A stretch of DNA of 64,000 nucleotides from Simonsiella muelleri ATCC 29453 (GTDB lineage: Bacteria; Pseudomonadota; Gammaproteobacteria; Burkholderiales; Neisseriaceae). The notes beneath the pieces were generated by a model that was given only the letters and a program-made list of their open reading frames with translations, was not told where the DNA came from and searched no databases. The position numbers were made by a program, and so were the translations under genes. This document shows, in pieces, positions 43,321-50,919 of the stretch (position 1 is its first letter; each line of letters opens with the position of its first letter). The stretch spans positions 1,302,001-1,366,000 of the forward strand of contig NZ_CP019448.1 in the NCBI RefSeq assembly GCF_002951835.1. Direction: 5' to 3'.

Positions 43321-44343
43321 ATGAATTATAAAAAATACCCAAAAATCAATTATATAGGTAATAAGGAAAAAATTGCAGCGTGGATTTGCGATCAACTGCC
43401 CGAAGATGTGAATACGGTAGCTGATGTGTTTAGCGGTGGTTGTTCGTTTTCATTTGAAGCAAAAAAACGTGGTTATCGCGTGATTGCTAATGATATTTTG
43501 TTGATAAATCATCAACTTGCTTTAGCTTTGATTGAGAATAATCATGACATTTTAACCGATGAAGATGTGAATACTATTTTTTCAGGCAGCCTGAAAAGTG
43601 GTTTTATGACTGAACATTATGCGAATGTGTTTTTCTTTGAAGATGAATGTAAACAGCTTGATTATATTCATGAAAATATTTCAGAATTAGTCAATCCATA
43701 TAAAAAAGCGTTGGCGTTTAGTTTGATGCGCCGAGCCATGATTCGCAAAATGCCGTATTCACGTTTCACTATTCCTTGGGAAAAGATAAAGCAGTTGCGA
43801 GATGAAGAATATAGTTATGCGAAATACGGTCGTCGCCGTGCGTATCACAATGAAACGTTTGAAAGCCATTTTCGGCAAAATTTGGCAGCATACAATCAAG
43901 CGGTGTTTGATAATGGTAAAACGCATCAGGCATTCAACGAAGATGTGTTTGATTTATTGAAACATATTCAAGCCGATGCGGTGTATCTTGACCCCCCGTA
44001 CACGGGTACGATGAACAATTATTTTGGTTTTTATGGTTTATTGGATAGCTATATTTCGTCAGCTATTCAGCAACCGTTTAATAATCATTTTATGGATAAA
44101 AAGCAGGTAGTTGAATTGTTTGAACGATTGATAGGCTGCCTGAAACCGTTTAAATACTGGCTCTTGAGTTATAACAATGTGTCGCACCCCAATCGTGAAG
44201 AATTAGCGGCAATGTTGGCACAAGATGGGCACAGCGTCAAAATTTTGGAAACACCGCACGTTTACAAAGTTACGGGCAAAGAAAATAAGCAAAATCACAA
44301 AGAAATTTTGTTTTTAGTGGAAAATCATCATGCAAATTTATGA
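43321..44343 (+). CDS. D12-class DNA adenine-N6 methyltransferase
   Basis: The 340-residue protein belongs to the D12 class (Dam/M.DpnII-like fold). The order is YIGNKEKIAAWI (residues 11-22), SAM-binding ADVFSGGCSFSFEAKK (34-49), then catalytic D224-P-P-Y227 near the C-terminal third. An uptake sequence is encoded in frame as SGSLKSG (near residue 88) and another as GCLKPF, so the gene has lived in this lineage's transformable gene pool. Its end overlaps the endonuclease gene by 14 nt. Pairing with a C5 methylase implies an asymmetric recognition site. Confidence 0.9.
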   Translation: MNYKKYPKINYIGNKEKIAAWICDQLPEDVNTVADVFSGGCSFSFEAKKRGYRVIANDILLINHQLALALIENNHDILTDEDVNTIFSGSLKSGFMTEHYANVFFFEDECKQLDYIHENISELVNPYKKALAFSLMRRAMIRKMPYSRFTIPWEKIKQLRDEEYSYAKYGRRRAYHNETFESHFRQNLAAYNQAVFDNGKTHQAFNEDVFDLLKHIQADAVYLDPPYTGTMNNYFGFYGLLDSYISSAIQQPFNNHFMDKKQVVELFERLIGCLKPFKYWLLSYNNVSHPNREELAAMLAQDGHSVKILETPHVYKVTGKENKQNHKEILFLVENHHANL

Positions 44344-45436
44344 GAAATATTGGGAATTAACCAATGAGTTTACTGATTACAATAATGTGCGTTTTTGTAC
44401 CGTATTGGAAATTTGTTTAAATTTTATTGATAACCATAAAAATCAATCGTATACCAATGATTTATATAATGAATTGCAAACTAAAATTCAGCAAAACCCT
44501 GTCATGATTTCCACAAAAACAGGGCAATATAAAAATTTGGCATCTGTGCGAAAATCCATTAACCAATTGATTAAAATGGGATTTATTGAACCGTTTTTGT
44601 CAGGCTATACGCCGTTATCACGCGAATATATGCAAGCCAAAACCAATCAGAAACGCCGGATATTGTTATCAAAAATTGTGTACACACATTCAGGTTTTAC
44701 GCGTTCAGTAACTAAACATTCTGATATTCGCCAACTCAATTTCTTGATTAAAACACTGGTGGAACACCCAAATGGCAAATTGAATAAAGCCGAAATTGCC
44801 GCATTGATGTTGGTGGATTTGGTAAATTTTCCACGTGATTATTTGACGGAAGCTGAATTAAATCACTATTTGCAACAAGGTTCACAGTCAGGTTTTATTG
44901 AAAGAAAATACAATCAAATTAGCTATTTGTGGAATTTGCTTGCTAAATTAGATGATTTGCAATGCGTGGGCGATGATTTGTATTTTGCCGAAGACGCACA
45001 ACGTATTTTTGGCGATTTAAGTACAAGCAGTACACGCAAACGCGACCCTTATCTGCATCGTTTGTACAAAAATCAATTGCAAGAAGAAAGTGAAGAGCAA
45101 TACGGTGGCGTGAAATGTATGCTGGAAAAATTAGCGTATCCTGTTTTGGTAGCAAGCCATATCAAGCCGTTTATTTTGTCGGACGACACCGAAGCATATG
45201 ACCCTAATAACGGTTTATTGTTGAGCCGTACTTTGGATAGCTTGTTTGATTTGAAATATATTTCGTTTGATGATGCTGGCAATATGTTGAAATCGCAAAG
45301 ATTATCTGATGATGTGTGGCAATATTGGCAAAATGTGAAATTAGATAGTGTTTTGTTAAACGATGAACGTAAGCGATATTTATCACAGCATCGGGAATTG
45401 ATGAGAGAAGCAGATTTGAAGTTTCAGGTAGCCTGA
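44330..45436 (+). CDS. HNH-type restriction endonuclease
   Basis: The 368-residue protein has an HNH nuclease domain of the HNH_2 type: LVASHIKPF with His277, DPNNGLLLS with Asn294, then LDSLFDLKYISFDDAGN. The first 250 residues are helical and probably recognise DNA. It overlaps the adenine methylase gene by 14 nt, so the three genes form one operon with protection made first. A C5 plus an N6A methylase with an HNH endonuclease is the organisation of HphI-type systems (site GGTGA), including neisserial isoschizomers; the specificity here is inference. Confidence 0.85.
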   Translation: MQIYEKYWELTNEFTDYNNVRFCTVLEICLNFIDNHKNQSYTNDLYNELQTKIQQNPVMISTKTGQYKNLASVRKSINQLIKMGFIEPFLSGYTPLSREYMQAKTNQKRRILLSKIVYTHSGFTRSVTKHSDIRQLNFLIKTLVEHPNGKLNKAEIAALMLVDLVNFPRDYLTEAELNHYLQQGSQSGFIERKYNQISYLWNLLAKLDDLQCVGDDLYFAEDAQRIFGDLSTSSTRKRDPYLHRLYKNQLQEESEEQYGGVKCMLEKLAYPVLVASHIKPFILSDDTEAYDPNNGLLLSRTLDSLFDLKYISFDDAGNMLKSQRLSDDVWQYWQNVKLDSVLLNDERKRYLSQHRELMREADLKFQVA

Positions 45437-45715
45437 AAATCCATTATAATCGCGCCTATTTTTCATCTAGATAACAGCGTTTTCAGACAGCCTTTCGGTT
45501 CACGATAATTTTTGATGACGCAAAATGTAGGGTAGATACCGTTCGCCAACATCTTGAATAGTGAATGATATTTTCTGGTAGATAATGCACGCCCTACCTT
45601 TTATCTTGTACCAAACAATTGTAGGTCGGCTTTCCAAGCCGACAAAAGCAAGCGTTAAAAGATTTGTTGGCTCGGAGAGTCAATCTACGCTTTATCGTGT
45701 ACAAAAAAGTAGTCT
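45437..45715. repeat. Intergenic repeat debris after the RM operon
   Basis: No gene. An uptake-like GTAGCCTGAAAA overlaps the end of the endonuclease gene. Then come an inverted pair GTAGGGTAG (45529) and CGCCCTACC (45590), and a perfect small hairpin GTCGGCTT-TCC-AAGCCGAC at 45625-45643, a type common between neisserial genes. It may terminate the RM operon. Confidence 0.5.
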
Positions 45716-45823
45716 AAAACCTTTGCAAAACCCCTAAATTTACAAATTTAAAAAAATAACCAATTGAAATTTTAGGGATTTATTTTTTATGGCTATCAAA
45801 AAATGAGGTTTTGCAAAGGTTTA
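45716..45823. mobile_element. 108-bp MITE derived from IS1106-like ends, copy 2 (inverted)
   Basis: Ends AAAACCTTTGCAAAACCCC and GAGGTTTTGCAAAGGTTTA with the same AT-rich core as 13778-13885 in reverse orientation. It sits between the RM operon and the inverted fetC fragment, next to GGCCTGAAAGC, a broken uptake sequence. Confidence 0.8.
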
Positions 45824-45833
45824 GGCCTGAAAG

Positions 45834-46217
45834 CTATCGTGCAGGCTGCCGCATCAATAACCCTAAAAATAAAACCGTCCCCAACACCCCAAACACCGTC
45901 GCCACAGGAATCTCAAACGGAAACACAATCACGCGCCCAATCACATCACACAGCAACACCAGCGCCGCCCCCAACAATGCCACCGCAGGCAGCCCCGCAC
46001 GCAGTTTGTCGCCCATGATTCGACTCACAATATTCGGCACAACCAAGCCAATAAACGGAATATTCCCCACCGTAACCACCACCAGTGATGTAATCAGCGC
46101 AACAATCACCAAGCCTGCCCACAGAATCACATTGCTGTTAATCCCCAAATTCACGGCAACCGTTTCGCCCAAACCCACAATTGTGAGCTGGTCGGCAATT
46201 AAATAAGCACCAATCGC
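45834..46217 (-). pseudogene. Inverted 3' fragment of fetC
   Basis: The minus strand encodes the last 127 residues of the permease at 49929, from AIGAYLIADQLTIVGLGE to LLMRQPAR and the same stop. The protein is identical in the parts compared, but the DNA shows scattered synonymous changes near the break, so it came from a related strain or has diverged. It begins abruptly at 46217, where the duplicated metF sequence takes over. The longer open frame running on to 46391 is a chimera with antisense metF. Confidence 0.88.
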
Positions 46218-46521
46218 CCGTTTTGTAGACGATGTGCGTGGGCGAGGCGTGGAAATTCCGATTATTCCAGGGATTATGCCGATTGCCAGTTTCAGCAAAT
46301 TGGTGCGATTTTCGGACGCGTGTGGTGCGGAAATTCCACGTTGGTTGCGTTTGAAACTGCAATCGTATGCGGATGACACTGCGTCCATCAAGGCATTAGC
46401 ATTGGACGTGGTTACGGAAATGTGTGAACGTTTGTTACGCGAAGGTGCGCCAAGTTTGCATTTTTACACGTTGAATCAGGCGGGTTTGGTTTCTACGATT
46501 TGTCAGCGTTTAGGATATTAA
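46218..46521 (+). pseudogene. Duplicated 3' fragment of metF
   Basis: It encodes the last 100 residues of MetF (from RFVDDVRGRGVEIPIIPG to CQRLGY) without the catalytic N-terminal half. There is no start or promoter in context. It is the first part of the right-hand 621-bp direct repeat. The intact gene is at 41063-41899. Confidence 0.9.
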
Positions 46522-46838
46522 TTATTATAATTCAATAAGTTAAATTGAAAAACTAGCTTATCCACTCAAAAAACATTATAATTTCTCTTTTAATTTCAAA
46601 CACATTTTCAGGCTACCTTTAGATGTTAGTTACACGTCAGGCAGCCTGAAAAATCTTTATCTTATTAATTAAATGATTACAAGGATTCTGAATTATGATG
46701 GTATTGTACTCTGGCATTACTTGTCCATTTAGCCACCGTTGCCGTTTTGTATTATTTGAAAAGGGCATGGATTTTGAAATCAAAGACATTGACGTATTTA
46801 ACAAACCTGAAGATTTGGCGTTGATGAATCCATACAAT
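46218..46838 (+). repeat. 621-bp direct repeat flanking the RM island, right copy
   Basis: Matches 41596-42216 base for base apart from the noted substitution. Recombination between the two copies would delete the whole island and restore metF-sspA-sspB exactly. Confidence 0.92.
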
Positions 46839-47300
46839 CAAGTGCCTGTATTGGTGGAACGTGATTTGATTTTATTTGAATCCAATATTATTAATGAATA
46901 TATTGATGAACGTTTCCCACACCCCCAATTGATGCCAGGAGACCCCGTGATGCGCGGACGTGGGCGTTTGGTGTTGCATCGTTTGGAAAAAGAATTGTTT
47001 GTTCATGTGCAAACATTGGAAAACACAGCAGCTTCTGCCAAAGAACACAGTAAAGCGCGTGAAGCCATCGCCAATGGCTTAACCATGATTGCACCAGCAT
47101 TCACGAAAAATAAATATGTATTGGGTGATGAATTTTCTATGATTGATGTGGCGCTTGCACCGTTGTTGTGGCGTTTGGATCATTACGATATTAAATTAAG
47201 CAAAGCCGCTACGCCTATTTTGAAATCCGCCGAACGCATTTTCCAACGTCAAGCCTTTATTGATGCACTGACACCAGCCGAAAAAGCCATGCGTAAATAA
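46695..47300 (+). CDS. sspA: Stringent starvation protein A
   Basis: SspA is a glutathione-S-transferase-fold protein that binds RNA polymerase and acts as a transcription regulator; the neisserial homologue is known as RegF. The 201-residue product has the N-terminal thioredoxin-like half (MMVLYSGITCPFSHRCRFV, then NQVPVLVERD) and a helical C-terminal half ending in LTPAEKAMRK. GGATT precedes the start. sspB follows at 13 bp. This is the intact copy; the 5' end is duplicated at 42073. Confidence 0.93.
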   Translation: MMVLYSGITCPFSHRCRFVLFEKGMDFEIKDIDVFNKPEDLALMNPYNQVPVLVERDLILFESNIINEYIDERFPHPQLMPGDPVMRGRGRLVLHRLEKELFVHVQTLENTAASAKEHSKAREAIANGLTMIAPAFTKNKYVLGDEFSMIDVALAPLLWRLDHYDIKLSKAATPILKSAERIFQRQAFIDALTPAEKAMRK

Positions 47301-47313
47301 GGATATAATAATC

Positions 47314-47718
47314 ATGAGTGAATCCAGCAGCACATCAACCAAACCTTATTTAATTCGCGCTTTATATGAGTGGTGTTTGGACAATGGCTACACACCATAT
47401 TTGGCGATTTGGGTCAATGAATACACGCGTGTACCACAACAATTCGTTCAAAACGATGAAATTGTGTTGAGCATCAGCCAAAGTGCCACAAAAGATTTAA
47501 TCATTGATAATGAATGGATTAGCTTTCATGCGCGATTTGGTGGCGTGGCACAAGAAGTGTGGGTACCTGTGAATCATGTGATGAGCATTTTCGCCAAAGA
47601 AACGGGCGAAGGCATGGGCTTTGAAGTGATTCCCTACACACCAAATGAGTCCACGATAAACGAATCCATGATAAACGAACCGAACGCCAAGAAAAAAGTC
47701 CTGAAATTGGTTAAATAA
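47314..47718 (+). CDS. sspB: ClpXP adaptor SspB
   Basis: SspB delivers ssrA-tagged and other substrates to the ClpXP protease. The 134-residue product has the compact substrate-binding domain (KPYLIRALYEWCLDNGYTP at the start, FHARFGGVAQEVWVPVNHV later). A variable linker with near-repeats STINESMINEPN follows, then a basic C-terminal ClpX-binding tail KKVLKLVK. The tail is typical of the family. It forms an operon with sspA. Confidence 0.93.
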   Translation: MSESSSTSTKPYLIRALYEWCLDNGYTPYLAIWVNEYTRVPQQFVQNDEIVLSISQSATKDLIIDNEWISFHARFGGVAQEVWVPVNHVMSIFAKETGEGMGFEVIPYTPNESTINESMINEPNAKKKVLKLVK

Positions 47719-47731
47719 TAGGAAGTAAATC

Positions 47732-47857
47732 ATGAAAAAATTTTGGATTTTGCTGTGCATGGTGGTGGCATTGTCGGCTTGTGTCAATAATGGTTCAGGC
47801 AGTAATCAAATTTACGGCACAATAACTGGTGGCGTGGAAAGTACCAAACATTTTTAA
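47732..47857 (+). CDS. Very small lipoprotein (41 residues)
   Basis: The ATG at 47732 is preceded by AGGAAG and starts MKKFWILLCMVVALSACVNN, a complete signal peptide with lipobox LSAC (Cys17). The mature part is only 25 residues, rich in Gly/Ser/Thr. It starts 13 bp after sspB and ends 3 bp before a second such gene. In other genomes similarly tiny lipoproteins accompany surface or envelope genes; no function can be given. An uptake-like GTTCAGGCAG is embedded. Confidence 0.6.
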   Translation: MKKFWILLCMVVALSACVNNGSGSNQIYGTITGGVESTKHF

Positions 47858-47860
47858 ATC

Positions 47861-48001
47861 ATGAAAATGAAATTATTGGTAATGTTTTTTGTGTTGGCAA
47901 CATCGGCTTGTGCAGTGGTGCATCAAGCCAGTAATGGCGCGGCATATGGGGTGTTTACGGGTGGATTGTTTGATTGGAGTGCCATAATTTTTTCTCATTA
48001 A
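47861..48001 (+). CDS. Very small lipoprotein (46 residues)
   Basis: Begins MKMKLLVMFFVLATSACAVV, a signal peptide with a TSAC lipobox. The mature part of 30 residues (ending LFDWSAIIFSH) contains ASNGAAYGVFTGG, which echoes the SGS-N-IYGTITGG of the preceding peptide, so the two are probably diverged duplicates. It starts 3 bp after that gene's stop. No function known. Confidence 0.6.
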   Translation: MKMKLLVMFFVLATSACAVVHQASNGAAYGVFTGGLFDWSAIIFSH

Positions 48002-48069
48002 ACAAAATATGTCACCCAACCGAGTAGATTGACAAAATTATTTTTCAGGTAATCTGAAAGGTTTTTTTG

Positions 48070-48690
48070 TCAATCTGTTTGTGGAACGCGCTGCTCTTGC
48101 AACTCACGCAAAGCGTTACGCGTGATGCCCCAGCCACTTCTTAAAATCAACACGCTTAATACTGTACTTGCCAGCGTGTCCACCCATTGCCAGCCCCAAA
48201 AATACGCACACAACCCAGCCACAATCGCTACCACCGACCCAGCAATATCCACTAAAACGTGTAAATACGCTGCCCTAATATTGATATTGTTGTGATTAGC
48301 AGCAAGCATAATTTTCGCTACCACTCCATTCGCAACCAACCCAGACAATGCAATCGCTAACATCGGTAAACTATTTATTTCACTTGGGCTTTGCCAGCGT
48401 TGCCATGCTTCAAATAACACAAAAATCGCTACAGATAACAACGATAAACCATTAACTACCGCTAAATGTCGTGCCCATTTTTTTACCCACGTCAGCGCAA
48501 GTAACGCAATTGCCAATCCCAAGCTGTCATTTAACATATGCCCAGCGTCCGCTATCAATGCCAAACTGTGCGTCAGGTACCCCCCCACATATTCCACCAA
48601 CATAAACAACATGATAATTGCAAAACTCATTAACAAAATTTGTGTATTGTCGTGATGATGTGCGTTAGAATGTGTGTGCAGATGAGTCAT
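48070..48690 (-). CDS. Short cation diffusion facilitator (zinc-type efflux)
   Basis: The 206-residue protein has the six-helix CDF core: a His-rich N-terminus (MTHLHTHSNAHHHD), the metal site ADAGHMLNDSLGLAIA in helix 2 and HVLVDIAGSVVAIV in helix 5. It stops after helix 6 (NALRELQEQ), lacking the cytoplasmic metal-binding domain of about 90 residues in typical CzcD/ZitB proteins. The N-terminus points to Zn(II). Start 48690 is chosen for the His-rich onset; an open frame continues upstream without family features. It is divergent from gluQ. Confidence 0.8.
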   Translation of the reverse strand: MTHLHTHSNAHHHDNTQILLMSFAIIMLFMLVEYVGGYLTHSLALIADAGHMLNDSLGLAIALLALTWVKKWARHLAVVNGLSLLSVAIFVLFEAWQRWQSPSEINSLPMLAIALSGLVANGVVAKIMLAANHNNINIRAAYLHVLVDIAGSVVAIVAGLCAYFWGWQWVDTLASTVLSVLILRSGWGITRNALRELQEQRVPQTD

Positions 48691-48823
48691 GTTATATAGT
48701 AACCTACTGAAATTAATAATAAATAATTCTAACATATTTTTTTCAGTTTGCCTTCCAAATGCATGATAAAAAATCTTTTTAGATTGCCTGAAAATTGAAT
48801 TCACATTAACCCAATAAGCCATT

Positions 48824-49720
48824 ATGAAATACATAGGACGATTCGCCCCCAGCCCCACAGGTTTACTACACATTGGCTCGCTGCTGACCGCCGTGGCAAG
48901 TTATGCCGATGCGCGATTTCATAGTGGTAAATGGCTACTGCGCATGGAGGATCTCGATCCGCCGCGCGAAATGCAAGGTGCAGCTGATAATATTTTGTTT
49001 ACACTAGAAAAATTTGGTTTTGAGTGGGACGGCGAAGTCGCGTATCAAAGCCAACGCCACGCATTTTATCGCGATGCACTTGATGATTTACGAGTGCGAA
49101 ATTTGGTGTATCCGTGCGATTGCAGCCGTAAAGATTGGCACGAGAAAGCTCGTTTGGGCGCGGACGGTTTTGTCTACAACGGTGCTTGCGCCAACAAAAA
49201 TATTTTCAGGCAGCCTGAAAAATCTCCAGCATGGCGCGTGCGCGTTCCTGATGAAGTCATTGAATTCGATGATGAAATTGTTGGGCATTATGCCCAAAAT
49301 TTGGCGCATGATATTGGCGATTTTGTGTTGTTGCGCGCGGACGGTTTTTGGGCATACCAATTGGCGGTGGTGGTGGACGATGCGGCGCAAGGCATCACGC
49401 ATATTGTACGCGGTCAAGATTTGCTGGTGTCCACGCCACGCCAAATTTATTTGCAACGCTGCCTGAATGCACCTACACCACATTATGCACATTTACCTTT
49501 ACTAACCAATAAGTTAGGTCAAAAATGGTCTAAGCAAACACGCGCCGATGCGATTGATGTGAATCAGGCAGCAGCACAATTGCGCCAAGTAATGAGTTAT
49601 TTAAATATACCCACCGCGCCCGACACCAATCAACCTCACGATTTGCTTAATTGGACGGTGGCAAATTGGCAAATGACGCGTGTCCCCAAATCGGCTATTT
49701 GCACACAACAGCAACCATAA
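48824..49720 (+). CDS. gluQ: Glutamyl-Q tRNA(Asp) synthetase
   Basis: A GltX paralogue without the anticodon domain that attaches glutamate to queuosine in tRNA-Asp. Its 298 residues begin MKYIGRFAPSPTGLLHIGS with the HIGH-type motif at 17-20. The zinc-site region YPCDCSRKDWH, the IVRGQDLLVSTPRQ block and a degenerate KMSKS (KLGQKWSKQTR) follow. An uptake sequence is encoded in frame as FRQPEKS near residue 128. Confidence 0.9.
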   Translation: MKYIGRFAPSPTGLLHIGSLLTAVASYADARFHSGKWLLRMEDLDPPREMQGAADNILFTLEKFGFEWDGEVAYQSQRHAFYRDALDDLRVRNLVYPCDCSRKDWHEKARLGADGFVYNGACANKNIFRQPEKSPAWRVRVPDEVIEFDDEIVGHYAQNLAHDIGDFVLLRADGFWAYQLAVVVDDAAQGITHIVRGQDLLVSTPRQIYLQRCLNAPTPHYAHLPLLTNKLGQKWSKQTRADAIDVNQAAAQLRQVMSYLNIPTAPDTNQPHDLLNWTVANWQMTRVPKSAICTQQQP

Positions 49721-49760
49721 ATAACAATAAAATTCAACATATTATTTTTATTAGAATAAT

Positions 49761-49853
49761 TATAGTTGTTTAAAATAAAAATGAGGTAAGTCGACTGTCA
49801 AGTACATAAGGGAGTGGGCAATGTAGTAGCATTTTTAATTTTAAACGACTATT
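49761..49853. repeat. 93-bp repeat with TATAGT(C/T)GTTTAAA ends, copy 2
   Basis: Starts TATAGTTGTTTAAAATAAAA and ends TTTTAAACGACTATT. The right half (CATAAGGGAG to TTTAAACGAC) also matches the remnant at 58017-58061. It lies in the 208-bp gap before fetC, which otherwise holds AT-rich sequence and a degenerate uptake sequence. Confidence 0.65.
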
Positions 49854-49928
49854 ATTAATTAGGTTCTAATAGTGCTTTCAATTTAAAACATTTAAATTGA
49901 GTTTAATTATTTTCAGGTAGCTTGAAAC

Positions 49929-50894
49929 ATGAAATCTAGCAAAAAACTCATCTTTATCTCACTTATTCTCACGTTTTGCTTATTTATTGGCAGTTTATCT
50001 GTTGGCGTAGCGAATTTTTCTTGGGCGAATTTATTTTCAGGCAGCCTGAACGATTCCAGTCAAATTATGTTAATCAGCCGTTTACCACGTACATTTGCGA
50101 TTGTGCTAACGGGCGCGTCTATGGGCGTGGCGGGCATGATTATGCAAATTTTGTTAAAAAACAGATTTGTAGAGCCGTCTATGGTCGGCGCAAGCCAAAG
50201 CGCGATTTTGGGTTTGTTGCTGATGACGTTGCTGCTGCCTGCCGCGCCTTTGTTGGCAAAAATGTCAGTGGCGGCGGTGGCATCATTATGTGGAATGTTG
50301 TTATTTATGGCGTTAATCCGTAAATTGCCACCGACTGCGCAACTGTTGGTGCCGTTGGTTGGTATTATTTTTGGGGGCGTGATTGAATCGGTTTACACGT
50401 TTATCGCGTATGAAACCGAAATGTTACAACTGATTAGCGTGTGGCAAAGTGGTGATTTTTCGGGCGTATTGCTTGGGCGATATGAATTGCTGTGGATAAC
50501 AGGTGCGTTGGCAATTGGTGCGTATTTGATTGCCGACCAGCTAACGATTGTGGGCTTGGGCGAAACGGTTGCCGTGAATTTGGGGATTAACAGCAATGTG
50601 ATTCTGTGGGCAGGCTTGGTGATTGTTGCGCTGATTACATCACTGGTGGTGGTTACGGTGGGGAATATTCCGTTTATTGGCTTGGTTGTGCCGAATATTG
50701 TGAGTCGAATCATGGGCGACAAACTGCGTGCGGGGCTGCCTGCGGTGGCATTGTTGGGGGCGGCGCTGGTGTTGCTGTGTGATGTGATTGGGCGCGTGAT
50801 TGTGTTTCCGTTTGAGATTCCTGTGGCGACGGTGTTTGGGGTGTTGGGGACGGTTTTATTTTTAGGGTTATTGATGCGGCAGCCTGCACGATAG
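49929..50894 (+). CDS. fetC: FecCD-family siderophore ABC permease
   Basis: The 321-residue protein has about nine membrane helices and FecCD landmarks: LPRTFAIVLTGASMGVAGMIMQ, then the cytoplasmic GLGETVAVNLGIN coupling loop and VGNIPFIGLVVPNIVSRIMG. It would move ferric siderophore delivered by FetB across the inner membrane. It is cut off from fetA-fetB by 16 kb, and the expected second permease and ATPase genes do not follow in this window. Its 3' end has an inverted partial copy at 45834-46217. An in-gene uptake sequence reads FSGSLND. Confidence 0.85.
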   Translation: MKSSKKLIFISLILTFCLFIGSLSVGVANFSWANLFSGSLNDSSQIMLISRLPRTFAIVLTGASMGVAGMIMQILLKNRFVEPSMVGASQSAILGLLLMTLLLPAAPLLAKMSVAAVASLCGMLLFMALIRKLPPTAQLLVPLVGIIFGGVIESVYTFIAYETEMLQLISVWQSGDFSGVLLGRYELLWITGALAIGAYLIADQLTIVGLGETVAVNLGINSNVILWAGLVIVALITSLVVVTVGNIPFIGLVVPNIVSRIMGDKLRAGLPAVALLGAALVLLCDVIGRVIVFPFEIPVATVFGVLGTVLFLGLLMRQPAR

Positions 50895-50913
50895 CTTTCA
50901 GGCTGCCTGAAAG
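50895..50913. terminator. Convergent terminator between fetC and dppF
   Basis: A single near-perfect palindrome, CTTTCAGGC-T-GCCTGAAAG, directly after the fetC stop and 6 bp from the dppF stop. It is both an uptake sequence and a short hairpin that can serve the two convergent genes. Confidence 0.6.
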
Positions 50914-50919
50914 ATTTAT

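Noticed and set aside
45834..46391. A 185-codon minus-strand frame that looks like a permease with a novel N-terminus
   Set aside because: Its first part is antisense to the duplicated metF fragment and its last part is the inverted fetC fragment; it is a chance fusion at a junction.
49929..50894. FetC as a BtuC/haem permease
   Set aside because: The FecCD family covers both, but the nearby fetA-fetB pair and overall similarity favour siderophore uptake; the substrate is still inferred.
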